From positions 17,940,001 to 18,004,000 of the forward strand of contig NW_027478160.1 in the NCBI RefSeq assembly GCF_051020975.1: 64,000 nt of DNA. The letters are read 5' to 3'. Position numbers and translations under genes: made by a program. Below, one piece after another: positions 38,795 through 50,064 of the stretch. Below the pieces are notes generated by a model. The model was given only the letters and a program-made list of their open reading frames with translations, made no database searches and was not told the origin of the DNA. Source of the DNA: Osmia lignaria lignaria (Eukaryota > Arthropoda > Insecta > Hymenoptera > Megachilidae). Numbering within the stretch: the first letter of the stretch is position 1; every line of letters begins with the position of its first letter.

Positions 38795-39116
38795 TTGGAG
38801 ATTTAGCTCAAGGGAAGGGGCCTGACGTACATATTCCGAGATATTTCTTGATCTTGTTGTGCTTCTTCTGCACAGCTAAGCTGGAACTGGCATTTGCTGC
38901 TCGCAAAAGTGCAGAGTTATCTCAAAGAAAGGGGCCACGGTGTTTCTGTATCTCTATTATGTTGCTGCGGCTTCGGAACCTTTAAATATCTCGATATATC
39001 TCGAAAACTACGCTTCTGATCAAAAAATATCATAGAAAGTAAATTGTAGGAAACATAATTCTCTACAAAAAAGGTCTCTTAACATTTTGCCATAGCTCGC
39101 TTCGTTTCCGAGATAT
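38795..39116 (+). repeat. Diverged monomer of the pentamer HOR, copy 1
   Basis: Its 5' half differs from all other monomers: CTCGGATTGTTTGCGAG just upstream, then TTGGAGATTTAGCTC, GACGTACATATTCCGAG, TTGATCTTGTTGTGC, GGAACTGGC and GCTCGCAAAAGTGC. The 3' half is ordinary beta type with a GAAAGTAAATTG linker. The open frame found in other monomers is stopped here by TAG four codons in. It may be an older monomer or an exchange product with a related satellite. Confidence 0.88.
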
Positions 39117-40082
39117 TTGCAGATTTATCTCAAGGGAAGGGGTCTGACGGACATATTTCGAGATATTTCTTCTTCTTGTTGTTCTTCTTCTGCACAGCTA
39201 AGCTCGAAGTGGCATTTGCAGCTCGCAATAGTGCAGAGTTATCTCAAAGAAAGGGGCCACGGTGTTTCTGTATCTCTACTATGTTGGTGCGGCTTCGGAA
39301 CTTTTAAATATCTTGATATATCTCGAGAACTACGCATCTGATCAAAAAATATCATAGAACATAAAAAGTAGGAAACTTAATTCTCTACAAAAAAGGTCTC
39401 TTAACGTTTTGCCATAGCTCGCTTCGTTTCCGAGATATTTGCAGATTTATCTCAAGGGAAGGTGCCTGACGGACATATTTCGAGATATTTCTTCTTCTTG
39501 TTGTTCTTCTTCTGCACAGCTAAGCTGGAAGTGGCATTTGCAGCTCGCAATAGTGCAGAGTTATCTCAAAGAAAGAGGCCACGGTGTTTCTGTACCTCTA
39601 TTATGTTGGAGCGGCTTCGGAATTTTTAAATATCTCGATATATCTCGAAAACTACGCTTCTGATCAAAAAATATCATAGAACATAAATTGTAGGAAACAT
39701 AATTCTCTACAAAAAAGGTCTCTTAACATTTTGCCATAGCTCGCTTCGTTTCCGAGATATTTGCAGATTTATCTCAAGGGAAGGGGCCTGACGGACATAT
39801 TTCGAGATATTTCTTCTTCTTGTTGTTCTTCTTCTGCACAGCTAAGCTGGAAGTGGCATTTGCAGGTCGCAATAGTGCAGAGTTATCTCAAAGAAAGGGG
39901 CCACGGTGTTTCTGTATCTCTATTATGTTGGTGCGGCTTCGGAACCTTTAAATATCTCGATATATCTCGAAAACTACGCTTCTGATCAAAATATATCATA
40001 GAACTTAAAAAGTAGGAAACGTAATTCTCTACAAAAAAGGTCTCTTAACATTTTGCCATAGCTCGCTTCGTTTCCGAGATAT

Positions 40083-40405
40083 TTGCAGATTTATCTCAAG
40101 GGAAGGGGCCTGACGGACATATTTCGAGATATTTCTTCTTTTTGTTGTTTTTTCTTCTGCACAGCTAAGCTGGAAGTGGCATTTGCAGCTCGCAATAGTG
40201 CAGAGTTATCTCAAAGAAAGAGGCCACGGTGTTTCTGTACCTCTATTATGTTGGTGCGGCTTCGGAATTTTTAAATATCTCGATATATCTCGAAAACTAC
40301 GCTTCTGATCAAAAAATATCATAGAACATAAAAGGTAGGAAACGTAATTCTCCACAAAAAAGGTCTTTTAACATTTTGCCATAGCTCGGATTGTTTGCGA
40401 GATAT
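40083..40405 (+). repeat. 323-bp monomer with altered triplet tract, copy 1
   Basis: The tract reads TTCTTTTTGTTGTTTTTTC, with one extra base, so this copy is 323 bp and the common forward open frame shifts. It takes the fourth place in the second pentamer; the first pentamer has an ordinary copy there (38473). Confidence 0.87.
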
Positions 40406-40727
40406 TTGGAGATTTAGCTCAAGGGAAGGGGCCTGACGTACATATTCCGAGATATTTCTTGATCTTGTTGTGCTTCTTCTGCACAGCTAAGCTGGAACTG
40501 GCATTTGCTGCTCGCAAAAGTGCAGAGTTATCTCAAAGAAAGGGGCCACGGTGTTTCTGTATCTCTATTATGTTGGTGCGGCTTCGGAACCTTTAAATAT
40601 CTCGATATATCTCGAAAACTACGCTTCTGATCAAAAAATATCATAGAAAGTAAATTGTAGGAAACATAATTCTCTACAAAAAAGGTCTCTTAACATTTTG
40701 CCATAGCTCGCTTCGTTTCCGAGATAT
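40406..40727 (+). repeat. Diverged monomer of the pentamer HOR, copy 2
   Basis: It carries the same set of private changes as 38795-39116 (GGATTGTTTGCGAG, TTGGAGATTTAG, GACGTACATATTCC, GCTCGCAAAAG), showing that the diverged unit was amplified as part of the pentamer rather than mutated independently. Confidence 0.88.
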
Positions 40728-41693
40728 TTGCAGATTTATCTCAAGGGAAGGGGTCTGACGGACATATTTCGAGATATTTCTTCTTCTTGTTGTTCTTCTT
40801 CTGCACAGCTAAGCTCGAAGTGGCATTTGCAGCTCGCAATAGTGCAGAGTTATCGCAAAGAAAGGGGCCACGGTGTTTCTGTATCTCTATTATGTTGGTG
40901 CGGCTTCGGAACTTTTAAATATCTTGATATATCTCGAGAACTACGCATCTGATCAAAAAATATCATAGAACATAAAAAGTAGGAAACTTAATTCTCTACA
41001 AAAAAGGTCTCTTAACGTTTTGCCATAGCTCGCTTCGTTTCCGAGATATTTGCAGATTTATCTCAAGGGAAGGGGCCTGACGGACATATTTCGAGATATT
41101 TCTTCTTCTTGTTGTTCTTCTTCTGCACAGCTAAGCTGGAAGTGGCATTTGCAGCTCGCAATAGTGCAGAGTTATCTCAAAGAAAGAGGCCACGGTGTTT
41201 CTGTACCTCTATTATGTTGGAGCGGCTTCGGAATTTTTAAATATCTCGATATATCTCGAAAACTACGCTTCTGATCAAAAAATATCATAGAACATAAATT
41301 GTAGGAAACATAATTCTCTACAAAAAAGGTCTCTTAACATTTTGCCATAGCTCGCTTCGTTTCCGAGATATTTGCAGATTTATCTCAAGGGAAGGGGCCT
41401 GACGGACATATTTCGAGATATTTCTTCTTCTTGTTGTTCTTCTTCTGCACAGCTAAGCTGGAAGTGGCATTTGCAGGTCGCAATAGTGCAGAGTTATCTC
41501 AAAGAAAGGGGCCACGGTGTTTCTGTATCTCTATTATGTTGGTGCGGCTTCGGAACCTTTAAATATCTCGATATATCTCGAAAACTACGCTTCTGATCAA
41601 AATATATCATAGAACTTAAAAAGTAGGAAACGTAATTCTCTACAAAAAAGGTCTCTTAACATTTTGCCATAGCTCGCTTCGTTTCCGAGATAT

Positions 41694-42016
41694 TTGCAGA
41701 TTTATCTCAAGGGAAGGGGCCTGACGGACATATTTCGAGATATTTCTTCTTTTTGTTGTTTTTTCTTCTGCACAGCTAAGCTGGAAGTGGCATTTGCAGC
41801 TCGCAATAGTGCAGAGTTATCTCAAAGAAAGAGGCCACGGTGTTTCTGTACCTCTATTATGTTGGTGCGGCTTCGGAATTTTTAAATATCTCGATATATC
41901 TCGAAAACTACGCTTCTGATCAAAAAATATCATAGAACATAAAAGGTAGGAAACGTAATTCTCCACAAAAAAGGTCTTTTAACATTTTGCCATAGCTCGG
42001 ATTGTTTGCGAGATAT
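41694..42016 (+). repeat. 323-bp monomer with altered triplet tract, copy 2
   Basis: It has the same one-base gain and TTTTTGTTGTTTTTTC tract as 40083-40405, in the fourth place of the third pentamer. Confidence 0.87.
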
Positions 42017-42338
42017 TTGGAGATTTAGCTCAAGGGAAGGGGCCTGACGTACATATTCCGAGATATTTCTTGATCTTGTTGTGCTTCTTCTGCACAGCTA
42101 AGCTGGAACTGGCATTTGCTGCTCGCAAAAGTGCAGAGTTATCTCAAAGAAAGGGGCCACGGTGTTTCTGTATCTCTATTATGTTGGTGCGGCTTCGGAA
42201 CCTTTAAATATCTCGATATATCTCGAAAACTACGCTTCTGATCAAAAAATATCATAGAAAGTAAATTGTAGGAAACATAATTCTCTACAAAAAAGGTCTC
42301 TTAACATTTTGCCATAGCTCGCTTCGTTTCCGAGATAT
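42017..42338 (+). repeat. Diverged monomer of the pentamer HOR, copy 3
   Basis: The third copy of the diverged unit, with the same private changes as 38795 and 40406. No further copy follows in this window; the fourth pentamer loses its last two members. Confidence 0.88.
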
Positions 42339-43626
42339 TTGCAGATTTATCTCAAGGGAAGGGGTCTGACGGACATATTTCGAGATATTTCTTCTTCTTG
42401 TTGTTCTTCTTCTGCACAGCTAAGCTCGAAGTGGCATTTGCAGCTCGCAATAGTGCAGAGTTATCGCAAAGAAAGGGGCCACGGTGTTTCTGTATGTCTA
42501 TTATGTTGGTGCGGCTTCGGAACTTTTAAATATCTTGATATATCTCGAGAACTACGCATCTGATCAAAAAATATCATAGAACATAAAAAGTAGGAAACTT
42601 AATTCTCTACAAAAAAGGTCTCTTAACGTTTTGCCATAGCTCGCTTCGTTTCCGAGATATTTGCAGATTTATCTCAAGGGAAGGGGCCTGACGGACATAT
42701 TTCGAGATATTTCTTCTTCTTGTTGTTCTTCTTCTGCACAGCTAAGCTGGAAGTGGCATTTGCAGCTCGCAATAGTGCAGAGTTATCTCAAAGAAAGAGG
42801 CCACGGTGTTTCTGTACCTCTATTATGTTGGAGCGGCTTCGGAATTTTTAAATATCTCGATATATCTCGAAAACTACGCTTCTGATCAAAAAATATCATA
42901 GAACATAAATTGTAGGAAACATAAGTCTCTACAAAAAAGGTCTCTTAACATTTTGCCATAGCTCGCTTCGTTTCCGAGATATTTGCAGATTTATCTCAAG
43001 GGAAGGGGCCTGACGGACATATTTCGAGATATTTCTTCTTCTTGTTGTTCTTCTTCTGCACAGCTAAGCTGGAAGTGGCATTTGCAGGTCGCAATAGTGC
43101 AGAGTTATCTCAAAGAAAGGGGCCACGGTGTTTCTGTATCTCTATTATGTTGGTGCGGCTTCGGAACCTTTAAATATCTCGATATATCTCGAAAACTACG
43201 CTTCTGATCAAAATATATCATAGAACTTAAAAAGTAGGAAACGTAATTCTCTACAAAAAAGGTCTCTTAACATTTTGCCATAGCTCGCTTCGTTTCCGAG
43301 ATATTTGCAGATTTATCTCAAGGGAAGGGGTCTGACGGACATATTTCGAGATATTTCTTCTTCTTGTTGTTCTTCTTCTGCACAGCTAAGCTGGAAGTGG
43401 CATTTGCAGCTCGCAATAGTGCAGAGTTATCTCAAAGAAAGAGGCCACGGTGTTTCTGTACCTCTATTATGTTGGTGCGGCTTCGGAATTTTTAAATATC
43501 TCGATATATCTCGAAAACTACGCTTCTGATCAAAAAATATCATAGAACATAAATTGTAGGAAACATAATTCTCTACAAAAAAGGTCTCTTAACATTTTGC
43601 CATAGCTCGCTTCGTTTCCGAGATAT

Positions 43627-46600
43627 TTGCAGATTTATCTCAAGGGAAGGGGCCTGACGGACATATTTCGAGATATTTCTTCTTCTTCTTGTTCTTCTTC
43701 TGCACAGCTAAGCTGGAAGTGGCATTTGCAGGTCGCAATAGTGCAGAGTTATCTCAAAGAAAGGGGCCACGGTGTTTCTGTATCTCTATTATGTTGGTGC
43801 GGCTTCGGAACCTTTAAATATCTCGATATATCTCGAAAACTACGCTTCTGATCAAAAAATATCATAGAACTTAAAAAGTAGGAAACGTAATTCTCTACAA
43901 AAAAGTTCTCTTAACATTTTGCCATAGCTCGCTTCGTTTCCGAGATATTTGCAGATTTATCTCAAGGGAAGGGGCCTGACAGACATATTTCGAGATATTT
44001 CTTCTTCTTCTTGTTCTTCTTCTACGCAGCTAAGCTGGAAGTGGCATTTGCAGCTCGCAATAGTGCAGAGTTATCTCAAAGAAGGGGGCCACGGTGTTTC
44101 TGTATCTCTATTATGTTGGTGCGGCTTCGGATCTTTTAAATATCTTGATATATCTCGAGAACTACGCATCTGATCAAAAAATATCATAGAACATAAATAG
44201 TAGGAAACTTAATTCTCTACAAAAAGCTCCCTCAACATTTTGCCATAGCTCGCTTCGTTTCCGAGATATTTGCACATTTATCTCAAGGGAAGGGGCCTAA
44301 CGGACATATTTCCAGATATTTCTTCTTCTTGTTGTTCTTCTTCTGCACAGCTAAGCTGGAAGTGGCATTTGCTGCTCGCACTAGTGCAGAGTTATCTCAA
44401 AGAAAGGGGCCACGGTATTTCTGTATCTCTATTATGTTGGTGCGGCTTCGGAACTTTTAAATATCTCGATATATCTCGAAAACTACGCTTCTGATCAAAA
44501 AATATCATAGCACATAAATTGTAGGAAACATAACTCTCTACAAAAAACGTCTCTTAACATTTTGCCATAGCTCGCTTCGTTTCCGAGATATTTGCAGATT
44601 TATCTCAAGGGAAGGGGCCTGACGGACATATTTCGAGATATTTCTTCTTCTTGTTGTTCTTCTTCTGCACAGCTAAGCTGGAAGTGGCATTTGCAGCTCG
44701 CAATAGTGCAGAGTTATCTCAAAGAGAGGGGTCACGGTGTTTCTGTATCTCTATTATGTTGGTGCGGCTTCGGAACTTTTAAATATCTTGATATATCTCG
44801 AGAACTACGCATCTGATCAAAAAATATCATAGAAGATAAAAAGTAGGAAACTTAATTCTCTACAAAAAAGGTCTCTTAACATTTTGCCATAGCTCGCTTC
44901 GTTTCCGAGATATTTGCAGATTTATCTCAAGGGAAGGGGCCTGACGGACATATTTCGTGATATTTCTTCTTCTTGTTGTTCTTCTTCTGCACAGCTAAGC
45001 TGGAAGTGGCATTTGCGGCTCGCACTAGTGCAGAGTTATCTCAAAGAAAGGGGCCACGGTGTTTCTGTATCTCTATTATGTTGGTGCGGCTTCGGAACTT
45101 TTAAATATCTCGATATATCTCGAAAACTACGCTTCTGATCAAAAAATATCATAGAACATAAATAGTAGGAAACTTAATTCTCTACAAAAAGGTCCCTCAA
45201 CATTTTGCCATAGCTCGCTTCGTTTCCGAGATATTTGCACATTTATCTCAAGGGAAGGGGCCTAACGGACATATTTCGAGATATTTCTTCTTCTTGTTGT
45301 TCTTCTTCTGCACAGCTAAGCTGGAAGTGGCATTTGCTGCTCGCACTAGTGCAGAGTTATCTCAAAGAAAGGGGCCACGGTGTTTCTGTATCTCTATTAT
45401 GTTGGTGCGGCTTCGGAACTTTTAAATATCTCGATATATCTCGAAAACTACGCTTCTGATCAAAAAATATCATAGCACATAAATTGTGGGAAACATAATT
45501 CTCTACAAAAAACGTCTCTTAACATTTTGCCATAGCTCGCTTCGTTTCCGAGATATTTGCAGATTTATCTCAAGGGAAGGGGCCTGACGGACATATTTCG
45601 AGATATTTCTTCTTCTTGTTGTTCTTCTTCTGCACAACTAAGCTGGAAGTGGCATTTGCAGCTCGCAATAGTGCAGAGTTATCTCAAAGAGAGGGGCCAC
45701 GGTGTTTCTGTATCTCTATTATGTTGGTGCGGGTTCGGAACTTTTAAATATCTTGATATATCTCGAGAACTACGCATCTGATCAAAAAATATCATAGAAC
45801 ATAAATTGTAGGAAACATAATTCTCTACAAAAAACGTCTCTTAACATTTTGCCATAGCTCGCTTCGTTTCCGAGATATTTGCAGATTCAGCTCAAAGGAA
45901 CGGGCCTGACGGACATATTTCGAGATATTTCTTCTTCTTGTTGTTCTTCTTCTGCACAGCTAAGCTGGAAGTGGCATTTGCAGCTCGCAATAGTGCAGAG
46001 TAATCTCAAAGAAAGGGGCCACGGTGTTTCTGTATCTCTATTATGTTGGTGCGGCTTCGGAACTTTTAAATATCTTGATATATCTCGAGAACTACGCATC
46101 TGATCGAAAAATATCATAGAAGATAAAAAGTAGGAAACTTAATTCTCTACAAAAAAGGTCTCTTAACATTTTGCCATAGCTCACTTCGTTTCCGAGATAT
46201 TTGCAGATATATCTCAAGGGAAGGGGCCTGACGGACATATTTCGAGATATTTCTTCTTCTTGTTGTTCTTCTTCTGCACAGCTAAGCTGGAAGTGGCATT
46301 TGCAGCTCGCAATAGTGCAGAGTTATCTCAAAGAAGGGGGCCACGGTGTTTCTGTATCTCTATTATGTTGGTGCGGCTTCGGAACTTTTAAATATCTTGA
46401 TATATCTCGAGAACTACGCATCTGCTCAAAAAATATCATAGAACATAAATAGTAGGAAACTTAATTCTCTACAAAAAGGTCCCTCAACATTTTGCCATAG
46501 CTCGCTTCGTTTCCGAGATATTTGCACATTTATCTCAAGGGAAGGGGCCTAACGGACATATTTCGAGATATTTCTTCTTCTTGTTGTTCTTCTTCTGCAC

Positions 46601-47166
46601 AGCTAAGCTGGAAGTGGCATTTGCAGCTCGCAATAGTGCAGAGTTATCTCAAAGAAAGGGGCCACGGTGTTTCTGTATCTCTATTATGTTGGTGCGGCTT
46701 CGGAACTTTTAAATATCTTGATATATCTCGAGAACTACGCATCTGATCAAAAAATATCATAGAACATAAAAAGTAGGAAACTTAATTCTCTACAAAAAAG
46801 GTCTCTTGACATTTTGCCATAGCTCGCTTCGTTTCCGAGATATTTGCAGATTTATCTCCAGGGAAGGGGCCTGACGGACATATTTCGAGATATTTCTTCT
46901 TCTTGTTGTTCTTCTTCGTGCACAGCTAAGCTGGAAGTGGCATTTGCGGCTCGCACTAGTGCAGAGTTATCTCAAAGAAAGGGGCCACGGTGTTTCTGAA
47001 TCTCTATTATGTTGGTGCGGCTTCGGAACTTTTAAATATCTCGATATATCTCGAAAACTACGCTTCTGATCAAAAAATATCATAGAACATAAATTGTAGG
47101 AAACATAATTCTCTACAAAAAACGTCTCATAACATTTTGCCATAGCTCGCTTCGTTTCCGAGATAT
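43627..47166 (+). repeat. Eleven-monomer block partly copied from the 34 kb region
   Basis: The trimer 43627/43949/44270 matches 33967/34289/34610 at an offset of 9660 bp (30 monomers), and the next copy (44592) matches 35575 in its CATAGAAGAT linker. The dimer duplicated near 34.3-35.6 kb is single here. Three copies are 321 bp (43949, 44914, 46201), each one A shorter in the linker run. The copy at 46201 has CATCTGCTCAAA, losing TGATCA. The copy at 45879 carries the TTGCAGATTCAGC variant. Confidence 0.83.
46844..47166 (+). repeat. 323-bp monomer, first with CCAGG at m16
   Basis: One extra base in CTTCTTCGTGCACAG makes this copy 323 bp. It is R-type with a beta 3' half. It also shows TATCTCCAGG, the m16 C state that is otherwise absent to its left and dominates from 50065 onward. 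Confidence 0.85.
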
Positions 47167-49098
47167 TTGCAGATTCAGCTCAAAGGAACGGGCCTGACGG
47201 ACATATTTCGAGATATTTCTTCTTCTTGTTGTTCTTCTTCTGCACAGCTAAGCTGGAAGTGGCATTTGCAGCTCGCAATAGTGCAGAGTAATCTCAACGA
47301 AAGGGGCCACGGTGTTTCTGTATCTCTATTATGTTGGTGCGGCTTCGGAACTTTTAAATATCTTGATATATCTCGAGAACTACGCATCTGATCAAAAAAT
47401 ACCATAGAACATAAAAAGTAGGAAACTTAATTCTCTACAAAAAAGGTCTCTTAACATTTTGCCATAGCTCGCTTCGTTTCCGAGATATTTGCAGATTTAT
47501 CTCAAGGGAAGGGGCCTGACGGACATATTTCGAGATATTTCTTCTTCTTGTTGTTCTTCTTCTGCACAGCTAAGCTGGAAGTGGCATTTGCGGCTCGCAC
47601 TAGTGCAGAGTTATCTCGAAGAAAGGGGCCACGGTGTTTCTGTATCTCTATTATGTTGGTGCGGCTTCGGAACTTTTAAATATCTTGATATATCTCGAGA
47701 ACTACGCTTCTGATCAAAAAATATCATAGAACATAAAAAGTAGGAAACTTAATTCTCTACAAAAAAGGTCTCTTAACATTTTGCCATAGCTCGCTTCGTT
47801 TCCGAGATATTTGCAGATTCAGCTCAAAGGAACGGGCCTGACGGACATATTTCGAGATATTTCTTCTTCTTGTTGTTCTTCTTCTGCACAGCTAAGCTGG
47901 AAGTGGCATTTGCAGCTCGCAATAGTGCAGAGTAACCTCAACGAAAGGGGCCGCGGTGTTTCTGTATCTCTATTATGTTGGTGCGGCTTCGGAACTTTTA
48001 AATATCTTGATATATCTCGAGAACTACGCATCTGATCAAAAAATACCATAGAACATAAAAAGTAGGAAACTTAATTCTCTACAAAAAAGGTCTCTTAACA
48101 TTTTGCCATAGCTCGCTTCGTTTCCGAGATATTTGCAGATTTATCTCAAGGGAAGGGGCCTGACGGACATATTTCGAGATATTTCTTCTTCTTGTTGTTC
48201 TTCTTCTGCACAGCTAAGCTGGAAGTGGCATTTGCGGCTCGCACTAGTGCAGAGTTATCTCGAAGAAAGGGGCCACGGTGTTTCTGTATCTCTATTATGT
48301 TGGTGCGGCTTCGGAACTTTTAAATATCTTGATATATCTCGAGAACTACGCATCTGATCAAAAAATACCATAGAACATAAAAAGTAGGAAACTTAATTCT
48401 CTACAAAAAAGGTCTCTTAACATTTTGCCATAGCTCGCTTCGTTTCCGAGATATTTGCAGATTCAGCTCAAAGGAACGGGCCTGACGGACATATTTCGAG
48501 ATATTTCTTCTTCTTGTTGTTCTTCTTCTGCACAGCTAAGCTGGAAGTGGCATTTGCAGCTCGCAATAGTGCAGAGTAATCTCAACGAAAGGGGCCACGG
48601 TGTTTCTGTATCTCTATTATGTTGGTGCGGCTTCGGAACTTTTAAATATCTTGATATATCTCGAGAACTACGCATCTGATCAAAAAATACCATAGAACAT
48701 AAAAAGTAGGAAACTTAATTCTCTACAAAAAAGGTCTCTTAACATTTTGCCATAGCTCGCTTCGTTTCCGAGATATTTGCAGATTTATCTCAAGGGAAGG
48801 GGCCTGACGGACATATTTCGAGATATTTCTTCTTCTTGTTGTTCTTCTTCTGCACAGCTAAGCTGGAAGTGGCATTTGCGGCTCGCACTAGTGCAGAGTT
48901 ATCTCGAAGAAAGGGGCCACGGTGTTTCTGTATCTCTATTATGTTGGTGCGGCTTCGGAACTTTTAAATATCTTGATATATCTCGAGAACTACGCTTCTG
49001 ATCAAAAAATATCATAGAACACAAAAAGTAGGAAACTTAATTCTCTACAAAAAAGGTCTCTTAACATTTTGCCATAGCTCGCTTCGTTTCCGAGATAT
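47167..49098 (+). repeat. Dimer repeat, 3 x 644 bp
   Basis: A Q-type copy with TTGCAGATTCAGCTCAAAGG, GAGTAATCTCAACG or GAGTAACCTCAACG and AAATACCATAG (47167, 47811, 48455) alternates with an R-type copy carrying TTATCTCGAAG (47489, 48133, 48777). The R-type copies at 47489 and 48777 have GAACTACGCTTCTG, mixing alpha and beta bases, whereas 48133 has pure alpha, so an underlying 4-mer duplication is also possible. Confidence 0.87.
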
Positions 49099-50064
49099 TT
49101 GCAGATTTATCTCAAGGGAAGGGGCCTGACGGACATATTTCGAGATATTTCTTCTTCTTGTTGTTCTTCTTCTGCACAGCTAAGCTGGAAGTGGCATTTG
49201 CGGCTCGCACTAGTGCAGAGTTATCTCGAAGAAAGGGGCCACGGTGTTTCTGTATCTCTATTATGTTGGTGCGGCTTCGGAACTTTTAAATATCTTGATA
49301 TATCTCGAGAACTACGCATCTGATCAAAAAATATCATAGAACATAAAAAGTAGGAAACTTAATTCTCTACAAAAAAGGTCTCTTAGCATTTTGCCATAGC
49401 TCGCTTCGTTTCCGAGATATATGCAGATTTATCTCAAGGGGAGGGGCCTGACGGACATATTTCGAGATATTTCTTCTTCTTGTTGTTCTTCTTCTGCACA
49501 GCTAAGCTGGAAGTGGCATTTGCGGCTCGCACTAGTGCAGAGTTATCTCAAAGAAAGGGGCCACGGTGTTTCTGTATCTCTATTATGTTGGTGCGGCTTC
49601 GGAACTTTTAAATATCTCGATATATCTCGACAACTACGCTTCTGATCAAAAAATATCATAGAACATAAATTGTAGGAAACATAATTCTCTACAAAAAAGG
49701 TCTCTTAACATTTTGCCATAGCTCGCTTCGTTTCCGAGATATTTGCAGATATATCTCAAGGGAAGGGGCCTGACGGACATATTTCGAGATATTTCTTCTT
49801 CTTGTTGTTCTTCTTCTGCACAGCTAAGCTGGAAGTGGCATTTGCAGCTCGCAATAGTGCAGAGATATCTCAAAGAAAGGGGCCACGGTGTTTCTGTATC
49901 TCTATTATGTTGGTGCGGCTTCGGAACTTTTAAATATCTTGATATATCTCGAGAACTACGCATCTGATCAAAAAATATCATAAAACATAAAAAGTAGGAA
50001 ACTTAATTCTCTACAAAAAAGGTCTCTTAACATTTTGCCATAGCTCTCTTCGTTTCCGAGATAT
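49099..50064 (+). repeat. Three-monomer transition block
   Basis: R-type copies at 49099 (TTATCTCGAAG) and 49421 (CAAGGGGAGG, beta-like end with CTCGACAAC) are followed by a Q-type copy at 49743 with TTGCAGATATATC. After this the CCAGG family takes over. Confidence 0.82.

Larger units (their letters stand above)
37507..43626 (+). repeat. Pentamer HOR, about 1610 bp unit, 3.8 copies
   Basis: Five distinguishable monomers repeat in order: one with GGGTCTGACGG and AGCTCGAAG (37507, 39117, 40728, 42339); one with GAAAGAGGCC, CTGTACCTC and GGAATTTTTAAA (37829, 39439, 41050, 42661); one with TTGCAGGTCGC (38151, 39761, 41372, 42983); a fourth (38473, 40083, 41694); and a strongly diverged fifth (38795, 40406, 42017). 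Units start at 37507, 39117, 40728 and 42339; the first is 1610 bp, the next two 1611 bp because the fourth monomer gained one base. The last unit breaks down after three monomers. Confidence 0.92.
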
